A stretch of DNA of 7,903 nt, from contig QMMV01000077.1 in NCBI GenBank assembly GCA_003647435.1, positions 1-7,903 on the forward strand, read 5' to 3'. Position 1 is the stretch's first letter. Every line of letters starts with the position of its first letter. A model generated the notes under the pieces. It did no database searches. It was not told the origin of the DNA and saw only the letters and a list, made by a program, of their open reading frames with translations. Below are positions 6,586 to 7,903 of this stretch, in pieces. The stretch is from Deltaproteobacteria bacterium. GTDB taxonomy: Bacteria; Desulfobacterota; Desulfobacteria; Desulfobacterales; C00003060. The position numbers and the translations under genes are program-made.

Positions 6586-6631
6586 AAATATTCAAATTGT
6601 GAGCCAAGCGAACTAAGTCCTGGAGTGTGAG

Positions 6632-7144
6632 ATGGGTGCTTTGAAGAAGAAAAAGATTGCCGTTTATCCGGGGTCTTTCGATCCAGTAACCAATGGACAC
6701 TGTGATATTGTATGGCGAGGGCTCAGGCTCTTTGATGGAGTCATCGTAGCAGTGGCAAGGAATGGAAGCAAGAACCCGCTCTTTACGGTTGAGGAGCGCC
6801 TCGAAATGTTAAGGGAAACCTTCAAAGACACACCAGGTGTTGAGGTCGATAGCTTTGACGGACTTTTAGTCAACTATGTTGCCAATCGCGGTGCGGACGC
6901 CATTTTGCGTGGTCTTCGAGCAGTATCGGACTTCGAATATGAATTTCAGATGGCCTTAATGAATAGGAAACTCAACAAAAATATACAAACTGTTTTTCTC
7001 ATGACGGGATTGCGGTGGATATTTATCAGCTCTTCCATTATCAAGGAGGCCGCTCAGTTCGGAGGCCAAACCCGCGGCATGGTCCCTGACATCGTTTGCG
7101 AAAAATTACAGGAAAAATTCAGCAAGAGCAGCAGTGGTGTTTAA
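6632..7144 (+). CDS. coaD: Pantetheine-phosphate adenylyltransferase CoaD
   Basis: This cytoplasmic enzyme joins 4'-phosphopantetheine and ATP to give dephospho-CoA, the penultimate step of coenzyme A synthesis. The 170-residue product matches the usual 160-170. It shows the nucleotidyltransferase opening YPGSFDPVTNGH (12-23, with the TNGH nucleotide-binding motif at 20-23), NPLFTVEERLEML (48-60) and RGLRAVSDFEYEFQMAL (93-109). ISSSIIKE (132-139) supplies the C-terminal ATP contacts. The segment MTGLRWIFISSS differs from the common MPSPEYSFISSS; I recall such variants from deltaproteobacteria. The ATG is preceded by GGAG at 6622-6625 with 6 bp spacing. The 460-bp repeat-rich spacer upstream suggests it may use its own promoter, though I could not identify one with confidence. 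Confidence 0.96.
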   Translation: MGALKKKKIAVYPGSFDPVTNGHCDIVWRGLRLFDGVIVAVARNGSKNPLFTVEERLEMLRETFKDTPGVEVDSFDGLLVNYVANRGADAILRGLRAVSDFEYEFQMALMNRKLNKNIQTVFLMTGLRWIFISSSIIKEAAQFGGQTRGMVPDIVCEKLQEKFSKSSSGV

Positions 7145-7158
7145 TCAGGTTTCCAATA

Positions 7159-7183
7159 AGGGTGGAGACCCTGAGTTTGTCTT
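7159..7183 (+). terminator. Possible coaD terminator hairpin
   Basis: AGGGT (7159-7163) and ACCCT (7168-7172) form a 5-bp stem with the loop GGAG, followed by gagtttgtctt, a weak T-rich tail. It lies 15 bp after the coaD stop, in the 72-bp gap between convergent genes where termination is expected. The stem is short and the T-tract interrupted, so confidence is low. Confidence 0.35.
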
Positions 7184-7216
7184 ACACGTCTTCCCGAATA
7201 CTTATCCCCATTGATG

Positions 7217-7795
7217 CTAAAGAAAGCACTTGATTGCCACAAAACCGAGCACCAATAATATCACAAATGCTACCGCAAGTGTATTGAAATACCTTTCAAT
7301 AAAACTTTCGATCTTTGGACCAAAGAGGCAGATCAAACCGCCTACAAGGAAAAAGCGAGCCGATCTTGAAGCGGCTGATGCGATCAGAAAAATCGGAAAA
7401 TCGATCCGGAAGGCGCCTGCTGAAATAGTAAAGACCTTGTATGGAATCGGGGTAAAACCTGCAATACCAACTGCCCAGGCATCGTAAAGAGAGTAGAGCT
7501 GACGGATAGACTCGTACTTAGGCGTTAGCCCATAAAATTTGATAATGCCGTCGCCTACGACCTCCATAAATTGCAGCCCAATAAGATACCCGAAACAACC
7601 ACCCAGGATCGAACCAACAGAACAAACAAGGGCATATCTGATCGATTTCTTGGGCAGGGCAACCCCAAGGGCAATCAGAAGAACATCGGGCGGCACCGGG
7701 AAGAAAGAGGACTCGGAAAAGGCCAGAATGAACAGTGCCCACGTTGCATACGGTGTTTTTGCCCATTGCAAAACCCAACCATGTAACTTATTCAA
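7217..7795 (-). CDS. YqaA/DedA-family (VTT domain) inner-membrane protein
   Basis: With the chosen start the product has 192 residues and several hydrophobic helices (about 19-29, 38-48, 55-74, 108-118, 134-143, 148-158 and 172-189). Family signatures are FSESSFFPVPPD (26-37), GYLIG (69-73), GFTPIPYKVFTISAGAFR (113-130) and SRSARFFLVGG (144-154). Proteins of the wider DedA/VTT superfamily are tied to membrane homeostasis and in several cases to lipid-carrier transport; the substrate of this subgroup is not established to my knowledge. TTG at 7795 is chosen because it overlaps the pcm stop as TTGA and gives an N-terminus (NKLHGWVLQW) matching my memory of the family. The next in-frame TTG upstream, at 7807, would add four residues. 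Translational coupling to pcm is likely. Confidence 0.88.
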   Translation of the reverse strand: MNKLHGWVLQWAKTPYATWALFILAFSESSFFPVPPDVLLIALGVALPKKSIRYALVCSVGSILGGCFGYLIGLQFMEVVGDGIIKFYGLTPKYESIRQLYSLYDAWAVGIAGFTPIPYKVFTISAGAFRIDFPIFLIASAASRSARFFLVGGLICLFGPKIESFIERYFNTLAVAFVILLVLGFVAIKCFL

Positions 7796-7903
7796 TCTTC
7801 CTGCCAACCTTGCTTCCCAATCAGCTTCACAAACCTGCAGCCGCCCAGGTTGATCTCGCGGAGACCGTCTTTTTGCCTGATGATCTTAAGCAGGGTTTGT
7901 GAA
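7792..7903 (-). CDS. pcm: Protein-L-isoaspartate O-methyltransferase, C-terminal end (partial)
   Basis: Only the last 36 codons are in the window, with the 5' part beyond the right edge. The tail includes LLKIIRQKDG, then INLGGCRFVKLIGKQGW and a short QED end. The block of G-x-RFV-x-LIG-x-x-GW is the characteristic C-terminus of Pcm, which uses S-adenosylmethionine to methylate isoaspartyl residues in aged proteins and so starts their repair in the cytoplasm. It overlaps the downstream YqaA-type gene by 4 bp (or 16 bp with the alternative start), indicating one transcript. No catalytic SAM-binding motif can be checked here. Confidence 0.8.
   Translation of the reverse strand, partial: SQTLLKIIRQKDGLREINLGGCRFVKLIGKQGWQED

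Larger units (their letters stand above)
6172..6631. other. 460-bp repeat-rich intergenic spacer between rsmD and coaD
   Basis: No convincing protein or RNA gene is present. In order it holds a 12-bp perfect palindrome (6195-6206), a doubtful 40-codon open frame (6223-6345) and a weak hairpin (gagac at 6304-6308 with gtctc at 6320-6324; the T-run sits in the loop, so it is not a normal terminator). Then come four 8-bp units (6331-6362), two ttttgcgag copies (6366-6374 and 6376-6384), five inverted 8-bp units (6457-6493) and palindromic element copy B (6502-6585). The coaD ribosome-binding site GGAG is at 6622-6625. Such density suggests insertion of small repeats between two genes that are often adjacent. 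Confidence 0.8.

Noticed and set aside
7539..7853. Plus-strand open frame of 104 codons opposite the YqaA-type gene
   Set aside because: The minus-strand frame carries clear membrane helices and family motifs and couples to pcm; the plus-strand frame has neither.

Overview
The window looks like a chromosomal housekeeping segment from a Gram-negative bacterium. It is most likely a member of the Desulfobacterota (a sulfate-reducer-like deltaproteobacterium). I infer this from an LpxC lipid A enzyme, an NtrYX-type sigma-54 two-component system preceded by a DUF4390 protein, the rsmD-coaD pair, and a pcm-yqaA/DedA pair. This order matches my memory of deltaproteobacterial genomes, but I could not search for it.

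Layout: 1-181 is non-coding and carries a palindromic repeat (copy A) and two direct repeats. lpxC (182-1039) is followed by a secreted DUF4390 protein (1161-1721), which sits 12 bp ahead of an NtrY-type membrane sensor kinase (1734-3947). A 279-bp gap with a short 8-bp tandem repeat separates the kinase from its NtrX-type sigma-54 response regulator (4227-5591). rsmD (5617-6171) follows after 25 bp. The 460-bp gap 6172-6631 is rich in repeats: a 12-bp perfect palindrome, two clusters of 8-bp tandem repeats in opposite orientation, and copy B of the palindromic element. coaD (6632-7144) follows. On the minus strand, convergent with coaD, are a YqaA/DedA-type membrane protein (7217-7795) and the C-terminal end of pcm (7792 to the window end), overlapping by 4 bp.

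How the genes work together: lpxC commits precursor to lipid A. The DUF4390-NtrY-NtrX block looks like an envelope-facing signalling module that drives sigma-54 transcription, and its position beside lpxC suggests, without proving it, a link to the envelope. rsmD (16S rRNA methylation) and coaD (coenzyme A synthesis) are housekeeping genes that are often adjacent.

The protein genes are ordinary and intact. The unusual signal is in the spacers. A 35-nt sequence before lpxC (89-123) recurs, perfectly inverted, 6.4 kb away before coaD (6502-6536). Both copies form one arm of an imperfect ~80-nt palindrome with the same central block, ending about 50-60 bp before a start codon. I see no defence system, CRISPR array, transposase, tRNA or rRNA.
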